Of a DNA stretch of 64,000 nucleotides, positions 41,157 to 51,318 are shown piece after piece; the stretch's first letter is position 1, and each line of letters starts with the position of its first letter. The position numbers and the translations under genes are program-made. The DNA is taken from positions 60,450,899 through 60,514,898 of the forward strand of contig CM051457.1 in assembly GCA_028274465.1 (NCBI GenBank). Reading direction: 5' to 3'. Source of the DNA: Plantago ovata (Eukaryota > Streptophyta > Magnoliopsida > Lamiales > Plantaginaceae). The notes below the pieces were generated by a model. That model was not told the origin of the DNA. It made no database searches and saw only the letters and a list, made by a program, of their open reading frames with translations.

Positions 41157-43220
41157 AGACACCAGCCGACAGAGGCCACATTTATCGGTGGTATTTTTAT
41201 ATTATCGTTATTTTGGCTTGTTTACTATTGTTGGTTGAAACTCTTTTCATTTCGATTTGGTTGTATGATGTTGAGACTTATGACTCTTGTACTTTTAGTT
41301 TGCTTTTGTAGTTGTGTCCTGTGTGCCTTTTGTCGTGATTCATTTAGTCTAGTATTTGTCTTGGTGCCTTAGGTGATTAAGATAGGAAAAAACATCGAAA
41401 ATCTGAAAACAGAGCCAAGCGAAGCGCTTGGAAGGGCCAAGCGGTCCGCTTGAATCTTCAGTAAATCAAAAAAAAAAATTACTGGAATTTCAAGCGGAGC
41501 GCCAGGAGCCTCCCAAGCGCTCCGCTTGACAAGCGGACCGCTTGGCGGGAGCCAAGCGGTCCGCCTGGACCCTGTACCCAGATTTTCCTCGTTTTTTCCA
41601 TTCATCTCACCTTTGTGCACCCCTTTCACATGTTTCTTGAGTCTTTTCAGGTACTACTATTTTATAGGAGTTGGACACGAACCTTTATCTCAGGGAAGTG
41701 TACTTTCAATCCAATTTTTCCTTTTCATTCAACTTTTCTTTGCTCGAGGACGAGCAAAAGTTTAGGTTTGGGGAGGGGGTATTGGATTTTCAGTACTATA
41801 TGCTTGTGTGGTTCGTACATGCCTGATTTTACTCAAGTTCATGTGATTTGTCGTGTCTTTTTTTCAAATTTTTGCATGCATATCATCCATAGATTAGTTG
41901 TTGCACGTTGTTGTGTGGAGTCTATTGCCAAGTTTTTTCGAACTTTTCTATTGTGTAGACTAAGTGCTTATCACCATTATCATATGTTGCATCACTTTGC
42001 AAGTAGTTTGAGGCTTGTCTCGCTTGGTTTGTCACATTCACTTGTGCACTAGTTAAGCTTAGTAGTCTCGACATCACCTCGAGTGGTGTTTCTTCTACTG
42101 CGGTTCACGATTGCCATATAAATGATGCATGTTAGAATCTATGGTTGTAACCCGTGTAATTATGTATGTAAGAGGCGACAAGTTCTTCACCTCGATTAGA
42201 GATTGCCAAATGCCTAGGAAGGAGGTAGTGTGAGGTGTGCGATTCCTTGTATTAAACCTATTCTATCGAATAGGTTTGGGGAGGGGGTTGCTTCGTTATA
42301 CTTGTCTTTCGTCTTTGAGTCGTTGTAAAGTTTTATTTTTCTTTTTCTTTTGTTTTGTGTCCCAACCTATTCTCTCGAATAGGTTTGGGGAGGTGTCTTT
42401 GTAAAAGAGTCTTTCCTTTTTCTTTTTCGTCTTTGTGCTCAAACCTATTCTTTCGAATAGGTTTGGGGAGGTGTTTTTGACACTTAGTACTGCTGCTTGC
42501 CCCTATATAAAAAAAAAGAAAGAGAAAAAGAAAAGAAGAAGAAAAGAAAAAGAAATATAAAAAAAAAGAGAAAAGAAAAAAAAAAAAAAAGAAGGGGAAA
42601 TAAAGAATGAGACCCAAAAAGCAAAAGAAGGGTCGTTGCAAGCCAAGAAAGCAGTCTAGTAAAGTGTCAAGTGTCATGTAAATATTTGTCCTTGTGAAGT
42701 ATCGAGTTGTAAATTCTATCTTTCATTTCGTGTCGCCTTTGTCCAAGGCCTGTTCTTGACCACCCTCGTCTTGCTATTCAAGAAGTGGTTGAAAGAGGCT
42801 CATTCTTGAGAGTCTGGGTAAAATAGGGGAGTGTTATCTTTCTAAGGGAACCCTCCTTCGTTTGATGAGAGCCAGTATTGGATTTCCCTCTCTTGAGGAA
42901 AAGTCTCGCTTGGTGAACAGTAGTAAGCCCTCGGTTTCATAGGCACGGGGCAATTGTAGTATGAGAACATGCATCATTGTGTCGTCACTGACCAGGTCCA
43001 GGTAGAAGATGTTACGAGAGACTCCTTTGTTTAACCAAGTGCACATGAGAATGTGTATATTCGCAATCGAGGCATTCTTTAACCTACTTGCATGTCATGC
43101 TCATTTAGTTTTGTTCATAAGCATTTGGTAGATTCAATAGATTAGTTCACTTTACTTGGCATGAGACTCCTTTTGTGTTGCATTTAGGATAGTTTGTTGC
43201 TTGAGGACAAGCAAATGTTT
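41157..43220 (+). other. Element D 3' non-coding block, copy 2
   Basis: Same order as copy 1: palindrome cluster (about 41412-41570), hairpins at 42255-42276, 42364-42385 and 42442-42463, purine tract (about 42507-42600), conserved block (about 42740-43040). No gene. Confidence 0.8.
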
Positions 43221-43233
43221 GGTTTGGGGAGTT
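43221..43233 (+). other. Element D polypurine tract, copy 2
   Basis: GGTTTGGGGAGTT abutting LTR3. Confidence 0.85.
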
Positions 43234-44636
43234 TGATGAACGTATTTTTGACGCGTTCATCTTGTCTTTTTTACCTTCTTTTGCTATCTTTTAGCCTTGT
43301 TTTTTGGTTAGTTTTTTAGAATAGTGTCACGTTTATTGTTTTCTGCATTTTCAGGCACTTAGGTACGAAACGACATTTTTGGAGCTAAAAACGAGCCTTT
43401 TTGATGGAAAAGATGGCCCCGTTGAAGTTCCCCAATCTCCGTGGCTTGTTCGTGAGTGTCTGAGCCTCAATAAGCATTGAGAAGGATGAGTCCAAGGCAC
43501 CCGAGGGCCGTACGAGGGCAAAAAGATTGAGTTGGAAGACAAAAATCTGCCCAGGAGCCAAGCTAAGCGCCTGGAATAGTGAAGCGCTCCGCTTCATTTT
43601 CCAGGAGCTTTGGCACAGCAGCCAAGCGAAGCGCTTGGAGGGCCCAAGCGCTTCGCTTGCCAAGCGCTCCGCTTGGCCTCTCCAGGCGGTCCGCTTGGCA
43701 GCGGTTACGTTTTCGGATTTTCCTTCTTAGATCTGATTTGCAGTTACTTTTTCCATACTTTTGAACATTGGCTTCGTTTTGGAGAGCTCCTTAGCCCCAA
43801 AACTCAGAGAAAACTCAGATTACATTGTATTTTAGATTGGATTAAAGGTTTTGGCATAGGATTGCATCCATTGTTTCATCTACGGAGAGGTTTTCCTCAA
43901 TACCCACCGATTAGTGACAGCTTGGTGGTAACATTGTATCATTATCTCTTGTCTAGTATTTAGATTTGATGTATTCCATTTACAATTCATATGATTTGAT
44001 GTCTATGTTGATGAATATGAGTAGCTAAATCCTTTGTGTTGGTGGTATAATGTAGAATATGCATGCTATGGGTTATGTTTATGCTTACATGAGATTGTGA
44101 TTCAATCTTGCTGCAAATTCCTTCATATGATTCTTGGTTGCCTATAAAATATATTCGAATTGAGTATAGTGACAAACTCTTGGTCAATGAAAGCTATAGG
44201 ATTGTATGTTAGAGATTTGCAGCATGCTAGATAAATGGTGTTAGTGACAAGCACCTCTAAAGTATTGATAGTGGTCTTTTATGACGTGTGTCTTGAAAGT
44301 TACCTAGACGAGTTGCTTAGCAGACTTGATCGAAGGTTTTACGCACTGAACTTGTGAGCATATTCGTAACCCATGCATGTGTATTTGATTTCTACAACCA
44401 ACCGTTTCCAAACTTGATTACAACAATCTGATTTCTCGTTGCTTTGTTCTAAGAAAGCAATTCTTTAAACACTTGAACTCGTTGTCTGAAATAACTAGCA
44501 AAAACCACAAACAAAGCCACATTAGATCCCGAGAGAACGACACTCGGGGACAACTTGCCATTGCACTCTAGTTTGTGTAGTGATAAGTGTTCTTTGGCTT
44601 TTAAACAAATTTAATTGGTGAAAAACGACATCATCA
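43234..44636 (+). repeat. Element D LTR3 (1403 bp)
   Basis: Outer right LTR, closest to LTR2 over its first 1100 bp. Palindrome cluster at about 43551-43701. Followed by TSD GCGCC (44637-44641). Confidence 0.93.
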
Positions 44637-44721
44637 GCGCCCACCTATGAGTTCCAAAGGAGTTTTGATCCTCTTTACTCTTTTTATTTTCCATCTGATT
44701 CCCTTAGTTATTTTTTAGATT

Positions 44722-44931
44722 TTGTTGGTTTTGTTAATTTTAGTTTTTAGGGAATCGTGGACTTGCTTGAGCATATATGGAGAGGATCCAAGGATGGTTC
44801 CCCAGATGCGAGGAGTAATGGAACGGATGCACAAGATTCGTTTCCATTTGATAATGGATAACATTAGTGGTAATGATCTCCTGTCCGACATGTGGAGGGA
44901 CTATTATGGGGATTTCAATCCCGATAATTAG
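44722..44931 (+). pseudogene. Element C small ORF remnant
   Basis: Short open frame whose likely coding part starts after a TTTTTAG acceptor at about 44750; the protein has MRGVMERMHKIRF and ends DYYGDFNPDN. It sits where B has its second-ORF remnants, and the sequence that follows (GACCGAGGCCAAACC onward) matches B at about 6040-6100 in reverse. Too short to assign a function; probably the 3' end of a deleted ORF2. Confidence 0.35.
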
Positions 44932-46471
44932 TCTTTTCACATGTCCGCTCTTAGCCGACCGAGGCCAAACCGTTCGGTAACATCTAGTATCACTTTTTAT
45001 TTACTCATTCTCTTTTGCTAGGGACTAGCTTAAGTTTTATGAGGGGGATGGGATGTGAACCATGATGTTAAGTATTGTTTGGCTTTGTGATGTTGAGTAT
45101 GGTATCTTGTTTCTTTATTTACATTTGCATTTGCACGTTTACTGCTTTCTTAGTTTTTTAGGTTGCATTCACTGCATTCATCCTAGGATAGTCTTGCATG
45201 TTTTATATGAGTTAATTGTCGAATTTTTTGAACTTTTTTATTGGGTAGATCAACTAACTATGCCATTAATCATATGCTTCATCTCTATGAATTTGTTTGA
45301 GGTTTTCTCGCTTGGCTTGTCACATTTATGTATTGCACTTAGTTAAGCTTGGTAGTCTCGACATCACTTAGTGGTGTTTTCTCTATGCGGTTCACGAAGG
45401 CCTTTATAATAGGATGATGCATGTTAGGGTCTTATGGTTGTTTTCCCGAGTAATTATGTACCTAAGAGGCAACAAGTCTTCACCATGCTTTGAGATTGCT
45501 AAATGCCTAGGAAGGAGGTAGTGTGAGGTTGTGCGATCCTTTGTTTATAACCTATTCTTTCGAATAGGTTTGGGGAGGGGGTTACACTATCATTAGACTT
45601 GTTTTTCGTTTTTCATTTCCGTATTGTGAGTTTATTTTTCCTTTCTCGTAAATTTTGTACTCCAACCTATTATTTCGAATAGGTTTGGGGAAGTCGTTGT
45701 GAGTCATTTTGTTTCTTTTTCGTTATGCTACTGCTGGCTAAAAAAAATCGAAAAAAAAGAAAGAAAAATTCCAGGAAAAAAGAAAAAAAAGAAAAAAAGA
45801 AACTGGAAAGAAAAAAAGAAAAAACGGAAAAAAGACCCTAAAACAAGCAAAGAAGGGTCCAAAAAAAAGAAAGCCAAATAGCAGTTTAGCAAAGTGTTGT
45901 TTCTCATTTTCTAATTCTTATAATGTTCGTAATCGTGTTGTAATTTTCTATCTTTTCTTTTGTATTTGAGTATCATCTGTTCTACACCACCCTCGTCCTG
46001 CCATTCAGGAAGTGGTGAAAATCTTAAGACTTTACTTGAGAGATGGGTAGAATAGGGGAGTGTTATCTTTTATAGGGAACCCTCATTCGTTTGATGAGAG
46101 TCAGTACTGGTTCGACCTCTTTGAGGGAAAGTCTTAACATGGTGAACAGCAGTAAGTCCTCAGTTTCATAGGCACGGGACAACCATTCGTATCTTAGCAT
46201 GCTTCATTACGTCGTCACTGACTAGGTCCAGGTAGAGAATGTTACGAGAGACTATCTTGTCTTGACATAAGTGCTTATGTTGAGGTGTATGAGTCAATCG
46301 AGGTATTCTTCAACCTATATTCATGCTTTAATTTATATGGTTCTTGTTCATATGTTTTTTGATAGATTCAGTAGATTAGTTCATTTTATTTGGCATGAGA
46401 CTCCATTTTATGTGTTGCATTGTTTTTTGCATTAGAGTCTAGCTTAGTTGCTTGAGGACAAGCAAAGGTTC
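44932..46471 (+). other. Element C 3' non-coding block
   Basis: No gene. Contains two hairpins (45549-45570 and 45664-45685), each followed by TTGGGGA, a purine tract (about 45740-45870) and a conserved block (about 45985-46300) shared with B and D. Confidence 0.75.
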
Positions 46472-46484
46472 GGTTTGGGGAGTT
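46472..46484 (+). other. Element C polypurine tract
   Basis: GGTTTGGGGAGTT directly before the 3' LTR. Confidence 0.85.
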
Positions 46485-47725
46485 TGATGAATGTGTATTT
46501 TACACTTTCATTTGAGTCTTTTTCACCTATTTTAGCTATCCTCTATGTTAATTTAGCTATATTTTAGTGCATTTTATTAGAATAGTGTCACGTTTCCCTT
46601 TAGTTTTTATTTTACAGGTTTTGGTTGAAAAACGAGGATTTCCGGGCAATTATATTGAAGTTGACAAGGAATTGGTGTTCCAGAAGCCTAATTGGAGTAT
46701 CTGAAGGTTTCCGGATAGGATTTGAAGTATAGGGGTCGAATCTGGAGGTTAGAAGGCCACTAGAAGTCAGAAACCGAGTCCGAAAAGGGGAAGAAATCCA
46801 AAAACGCGTCGAAAACGCGTAAATTCCCGAGTTTTACTCCCGGGCGATTCGCCCCACACCAAGCGACTCGCCGGTGTGTGGGGCCCTTCGCCCCACACTA
46901 TTTCGAACACTATATATAGTTGCTCAGTTTTTCTCCGATTTTCATACTTTTCCAGACCTATTCTCTCACCTTTCTCTGTAGTTTTAGGTAGGAACTTCCC
47001 AGAGCCAGTTCTGGGGGTTCATAGCTTAGGAGATACTTTTTCATAGCAGTTTGGAGCTTGTAAGATCGCGATTCTTCGGAGACTGAGAACCTTCTGTAAC
47101 ATTGTATCTTACAGTTTTTGTACTTATTTTTATATATCTTTCATCATGTTTTCATTCATTCGTGGTATGATTTCTGTTAATTGCATGACAACTATGAGTA
47201 GCTAAACTTCTCGTTGGTGATAGTATGAGAATTCTTAGCGAAGGGTTGATAATTATGCTAATGGCTATATCGCACATTATACTCCGTGTTATTGCTCTAT
47301 TTCTTTGATCTGTCGAAATCTTTATCTTCGTATGTTGATTAATTATTGCACACAATTGGACAATTTATTGGTCTTCGACCCATCAAAATCTATATCTTCG
47401 TAGTGTTTGATAATTACAACAGGACAACTTATTGATCAAAGATCTCCATGCAAAACTGAGGAATTTACGCATGATTATTAACCCGTTATGCTTTGAAGGA
47501 CCATACTATCACCAATCTCCATTATCTGTTAAGAAAAACCTTTGCTATATCGTCTGCTGTTTTTATATTCTAAATTAGATTTGATAAAGCTAGTGATAGT
47601 CCTTAGAGATCGACACTCGAGGTTATTCTACTGCTACACTACGGTTTTCGTTGTAGTTGTGAATTGCCTTTGGCTAAATAACAAATTTATTTGATTAATC
47701 GAGTCTGAGAAATTCGTGATCATCA
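46485..47725 (+). repeat. Element C 3' LTR (1241 bp)
   Basis: Nearly identical to 24382-25645; the length difference is mostly a deletion in the palindrome cluster (about 46838-46899), where one full palindrome is lost. TATATATA at 46911-46918. Ends GTGATCATCA. Confidence 0.92.
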
Positions 47726-47730
47726 AAGAT

Positions 47731-48888
47731 CAATGCCTTGGTGTTGGGATCATGCCCGTGGGCTTCCATTTTCGTGCCAAATCTTACTAGATGGTTCTTG
47801 GGAAAACTGGTACCATCATAATTTTCCAGAGTTGGGAATCCTCTATCGGTCTTCACGACATGAGTTCTTATGGAATCACATAGTGCGCTCGGCTCCATAT
47901 CTTTTTCTTGCTCTTGGACGCTTGTTTTTAACGCATCTATTTGCGCTTCAATGACCTTCCTTTGGGCTTTCAACTCTTCAAGGTTTAGCCTTCTCCCGGG
48001 CATGGGGTCGAAGCCTAACATTGGAGTGACTTGTGCTACTGTCCTCGCACCATTATTTTCTGCCATTGCTTCCGGACGGTTCTGAGGAGTGGTCTGATTT
48101 GGAAGAGTTGGCGGATTGATGACTTGCAATTGGAGTTGGTCCGGGGGAACTTGAAGATGGTCCTGGGTATGTGGGTTATTGGGTCCTTGCGAGGCCCTTA
48201 CCCTTCGGTCGATAATTTCTCTCAAGTCTCCTGGGGCTCCTTGTGGACCTAATCTTAATTGCACGCCTTGGGGCTCTAGCCTTGATTGTACGCCTTGAGG
48301 TCCCAGCCTTGCGTGAATCGGCCTAGGACTCGCTCGAGATTGAGCTTCATCTTGAGCAGGGTGTGCTCTTGCTAGAATGGGTGCGGGTTCTTGCACTTGG
48401 GGCTGCCTTTGGGCCCTTATTTCCTCCTCTACTCTTGCTGTCTCATTTTCTCCTAGGCATCCTTGGATGGTCAGGAGGAACAATCCGTATTGCGCCTCCG
48501 TGAAGCCGAAGTTCGCAAGACGGACTACTCGTCCACTGGGAAGAGTAAAGTTCATTGCTGCTGGTTGGTCTTGCCTTGGGACCGGGTGAGTTTGCCTTGG
48601 GGCCGGTTGAGCAGAATTCCTTAATGCGCCAAAGCCGGATCCGGCGGGAATCCCTTAAGGTGCATTTTTGGCAACTCCTTCCTCGGAAGCAGTGACGCTC
48701 GTCGGCACTCCGTCAAGCAATTCATCGTACGGGTAATCATCAACATTATCATTTCTAACTGCCCTACCACCATTGCCTCGTCCCCTTCCTCTTCCTCTGC
48801 CGCCCAACAGGGGACGACCCCGTGGATGAGCAGGTGGGGGTCCGGCGACGGCGGTCGCAAGGCTGGTACTTCTTCTGGGATTAACCAT
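47731..48888 (-). pseudogene. Element A gag N-terminal half
   Basis: Starts at ATG 48888, about 40 nt after the primer site. The first 77 codons are Arg/Gly-rich (GRGRGRGRG) and end at a TAA (48657-48655); the frame then continues to element C. Features: an amphipathic segment (GRVVRLANFGF), a Pro/Gln-rich region with three PQGVQ/PQGA-type repeats, a coiled coil (LEELKAQRKVIEAQIDALK) and the start of the capsid domain (FPTLENYDGTSFP), which is cut at 47731 by element C and resumes at 24376. Confidence 0.8.
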
Positions 48889-48930
48889 CCTTCGGACCGC
48901 GCTAGTAGGGCGAGGGTAACCTTTTGATCG

Positions 48931-48950
48931 ATTCCCACAGACGGCGCCAA
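48931..48950 (-). other. Element A primer binding site
   Basis: Minus-strand TTGGCGCCGTCTGTGGGAAT, one base inside the 5' LTR. This type is used by Tat/Ogre/Retand elements and is complementary to plant tRNA-Arg; different from the tRNA-Asp type in B, C and D. Confidence 0.8.
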
Positions 48951-48951
48951 A

Positions 48952-49934
48952 TGTTGATAGGTAATTAGTGCTTTCCTCTGGAGCGTTGTCGTACTTTCCT
49001 CTGGAGCGTCGTAGGGCGAAGGTTCTAGAACGTCCTTTCCACTTCAAGTGCCTTCCGTACTGTACCTAGGACCTGAGGTATAACTTGGCAAGAGGGGGTG
49101 TTAGTGCCACAAGCTCGGCTTGTCTAAGATCAAGCCGGAGGGACGACTTTACGCGTAGGGAGTTCGTAGGCTTCCCTAGTAAATGTAGAGTGAGAAAGTA
49201 GTGTGATGATTGAATGATTGATTGATTGAATCCCTACCTTGATTGAAGTGAGCCCGTATTTATACTAGCAATAGAATATTGCTTGAGTACTTAGGATCGT
49301 GACACGTGTCCGACCATGATTGAGTCTTCTATGGGCTCAGGCCCATTTGGAGTGACCCATGGGCTTTGGCCCAGATCTTCTACTAGGGCTGGCAGGGGTA
49401 GAATGGTCATTCTTGGTACCAAAGCGCTCCTAGGGCGGGTGTCGCCCTAGTACCGTCCGATGACGGGGTAGTAGGGCGACTGCCGAGCTTCTAAGGTCCG
49501 AGGAACACCTTTTCCTTAGGACATGTTAATTCTTCCTTGATGTAAGGAGTTATGTCCGTCCATCCGTGGTAGTAGGGCGGAAGGACACTCGTCCGACTAC
49601 CTGTGCTAGTAGAGCAGAAGGGCACCAATCTTGTTCCTCTCGACGTGCTAGTAGGGCGAGGCTACGTAGCCGGAGGTCGTGGTGTAGTCCAAGGAGCTCT
49701 TTGCTAGGCTCTTTGTCCTGCTAGTAGGGCGTCACCATGCTAGTAGGGCAGCTCAGTAGCTAGTAGGGAAGTTGTACTTTTAGGTCGCACATAAGGACTT
49801 AGGTTATTTTGCCTAGTCTTTTGTCTGGTCGGACCCTGATGAAAGGTGAACGGACCCTTCTATCATGGTCAGCCCATGACGCCCTAGTACGCTCTTAGAC
49901 GTCCTTGGGGGTTGGACATATTCCGACACCAACA
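48952..49934 (-). repeat. Element A 5' LTR (983 bp)
   Basis: Uninterrupted copy, TGTTGGTGTCGG to CTATCAACA on the element strand. TATA box TATAAATA at 49264-49257 (minus). Carries repeated CTAGTAGGGC-like motifs at about 49440-49770. Confidence 0.93.
49257..49264 (-). promoter_or_regulatory. Element A LTR TATA box
   Basis: Minus-strand GTATAAATACGGGC context, conserved in both LTRs (the other at 11592-11585). It would start the genomic RNA about 30 nt downstream. Confidence 0.6.
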
Positions 49935-49939
49935 GGTAC

Positions 49940-51211
49940 TAGTTATGTTCTTACACTTGCTGATGATGTACTTTGTTTACAAAAACAATCTATTGAAAAC
50001 CTAAAACCGCTCAGAAAGTTGAAGACTTAGAAGATTTCTGAGAAAGGTACAAAGGCACATGTTATCTTAGAAAGTGAGTAACTCCGCAATCAGATAGTTT
50101 AAGTGAAAATTTATATGACAGAGTATGTTGAACTTTATGAACTGAGATTGCTTGCTGACTGAAATATATGTGACCTGCCTTGCTGATCACTTGCATTTGC
50201 ACTCCAACGTTCACATTTGAATTCAAAGATCATTCAATGCTATAGAACACGTTCTGAAGACTGAAGACTAGAAGACACGCCCCTGACAGTGACAACACAG
50301 CAAGATAGTGACATCGCTCAGTTCAGCTAAAGTATTCAAAATGCAAACGGCTCCATTGACACACTATAAATACAGGGCCTTAGGCTGTGTAGACGGGTCT
50401 GTCAACAACATGATCACACTCTCATTTGTGCTTACAACCTTCAAACTCTCTCTACTCTTAACTGCCTTTTGATCCATTCCAAGACTTAAGCTTGAAGCCA
50501 AAGCTACTTGTGAAAAAGTAGAATACAAAGCTAAAAAATTAGTTAAGTGTTATTTTCTCTGAACAAGAACAAGTCTTGACACCAAGAAACAACATACTTG
50601 CTTACTGCAAAGTATTGCTGAGTTGAGTTTCTCAGTTTACTAGTGTTAACTGAAAAGTTAATTCCAGTGATCTCTACCCAAACCTCTCTAACTGATAAAA
50701 ATCACCCTTCAGGCGTGTTTGTCAGGGGGAACTAATCAGGCATAGTTTTGCTGATTAAGTGTCCCAAGTTTGGTGGAGAACAAGGTTACCGTTCCCTAGT
50801 TAGGTCGGAAACAAAGCAAGGGTGCTTTAGTTTCTGGGAATTCTAGTGTGTAGGTGTTGTAAGGAAACTCATCATCTGACATAGTGAATTCAGTCCTAGA
50901 AAGGACAAAGTGGATTAGTTGAGGGATTCCGTCACCCTCAAATACCACTATAGAAGTGTTTGTGTGATTTACTTTCTGCAGTTTACTTTCAGCAAGTCAG
51001 TTCGTTTTCATTGCATTTTATGTTTACTTGCTGAGTTTGATTTCTACTAAAGCACTTATTGTAAAAAGACTTCCGCACTCTGAACTTAAGTACTAGCAAC
51101 CTCATTACTGAAAAGTAATAAGTCCTTGCTGAGAAAGTTTTAGACACGAAAAAGTTTTAAAAACTATTCACCCCCCCTCAAGTCTTTACTTGTTGTCTCA
51201 AGGGACCAACA
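49940..51211 (+). repeat. Copia F 5' LTR (outer end not located)
   Basis: Ends GGACCAACA at 51211, two bases before a copia primer site. TATA box TATAAATA at 50365-50372. Its last 550 bp are found inverted at 58943-59488, which supports the LTR call. The outer end could not be fixed; it may lie left of element A (before 3045), in which case A inserted inside this LTR. Confidence 0.65.
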
Positions 51212-51213
51212 AG

Positions 51214-51225
51214 TGGTACCAGAGC
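51214..51225 (+). other. Copia F primer binding site
   Basis: TGGTACCAGAGC, one base from the usual plant copia TGGTATCAGAGC, complementary to initiator tRNA-Met. Confidence 0.8.
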
Positions 51226-51318
51226 GAGGTTCTTTAACCTTCAGCATTGAACCTAGATCCCCATAGGTGCTTTCCGTAAATCACTTTCACTTGATCAGTT
51301 TGGTAGTTGTTTGTTGAT

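Larger units (their letters stand above)
26651..44636 (+). mobile_element. Element D: three-LTR tandem of a non-autonomous Athila-like retrotransposon
   Basis: LTR1 26651-28051, internal 1 28052-34932, LTR2 34933-36335, internal 2 36336-43233, LTR3 43234-44636; one TSD, GCGCC, at 26646-26650 and 44637-44641. Each internal region has a primer site, gag, protease, ORF2, palindrome clusters, three hairpins, a purine tract and a polypurine tract. There is no RT or integrase. A single TSD pair around two units, plus a chimeric middle LTR, shows the second unit arose after insertion by unequal exchange. Confidence 0.93.
24382..47725 (+). mobile_element. Element C: non-autonomous gag-only retrotransposon, carrying element D
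   Basis: Inserted in gag of A with TSD AAGAT (24377-24381, 47726-47730). LTRs 24382-25645 and 46485-47725. Primer site 25649-25666, polypurine tract 46472-46484. Coding content is a 210-codon gag-like ORF (25969-26601) and a small remnant near 44722-44931. Element D occupies 26651-44636, so C itself is about 5.4 kb. It has no protease, RT or integrase. LTRs are of the same family as B, E and the LTR at 63869. Confidence 0.9.
3050..49934 (-). mobile_element. Element A: Ty3/gypsy retrotransposon, Tat/Retand-like, split by nested insertions
   Basis: A complete but dead element on the minus strand. Two 983-bp LTRs (TGTTG...CAACA) are flanked by the 5-bp TSD GGTAC at 3045-3049 and 49935-49939. 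In element order: 5' LTR 48952-49934, primer site 48931-48950, gag 48888-47731 continuing at 24376, protease, RT, RNase H regions and integrase to 18946, antisense gene 12846-17783, polypurine tract 12275-12263, 3' LTR 12262-11499 plus 3268-3050. Tat-type signs are the degenerate gag zinc motif, RNase H duplication, no chromodomain, and an extra antisense ORF between integrase and 3' LTR. Three insertions (B, E, C) account for the length; without them it is about 14 kb. Confidence 0.88.

Noticed and set aside
3050-49934. Separate gypsy elements at 12-24 kb and 47-50 kb
   Set aside because: The matching TSD GGTAC, identical 983-bp LTRs, and gag split exactly at the TSD of C show one element.
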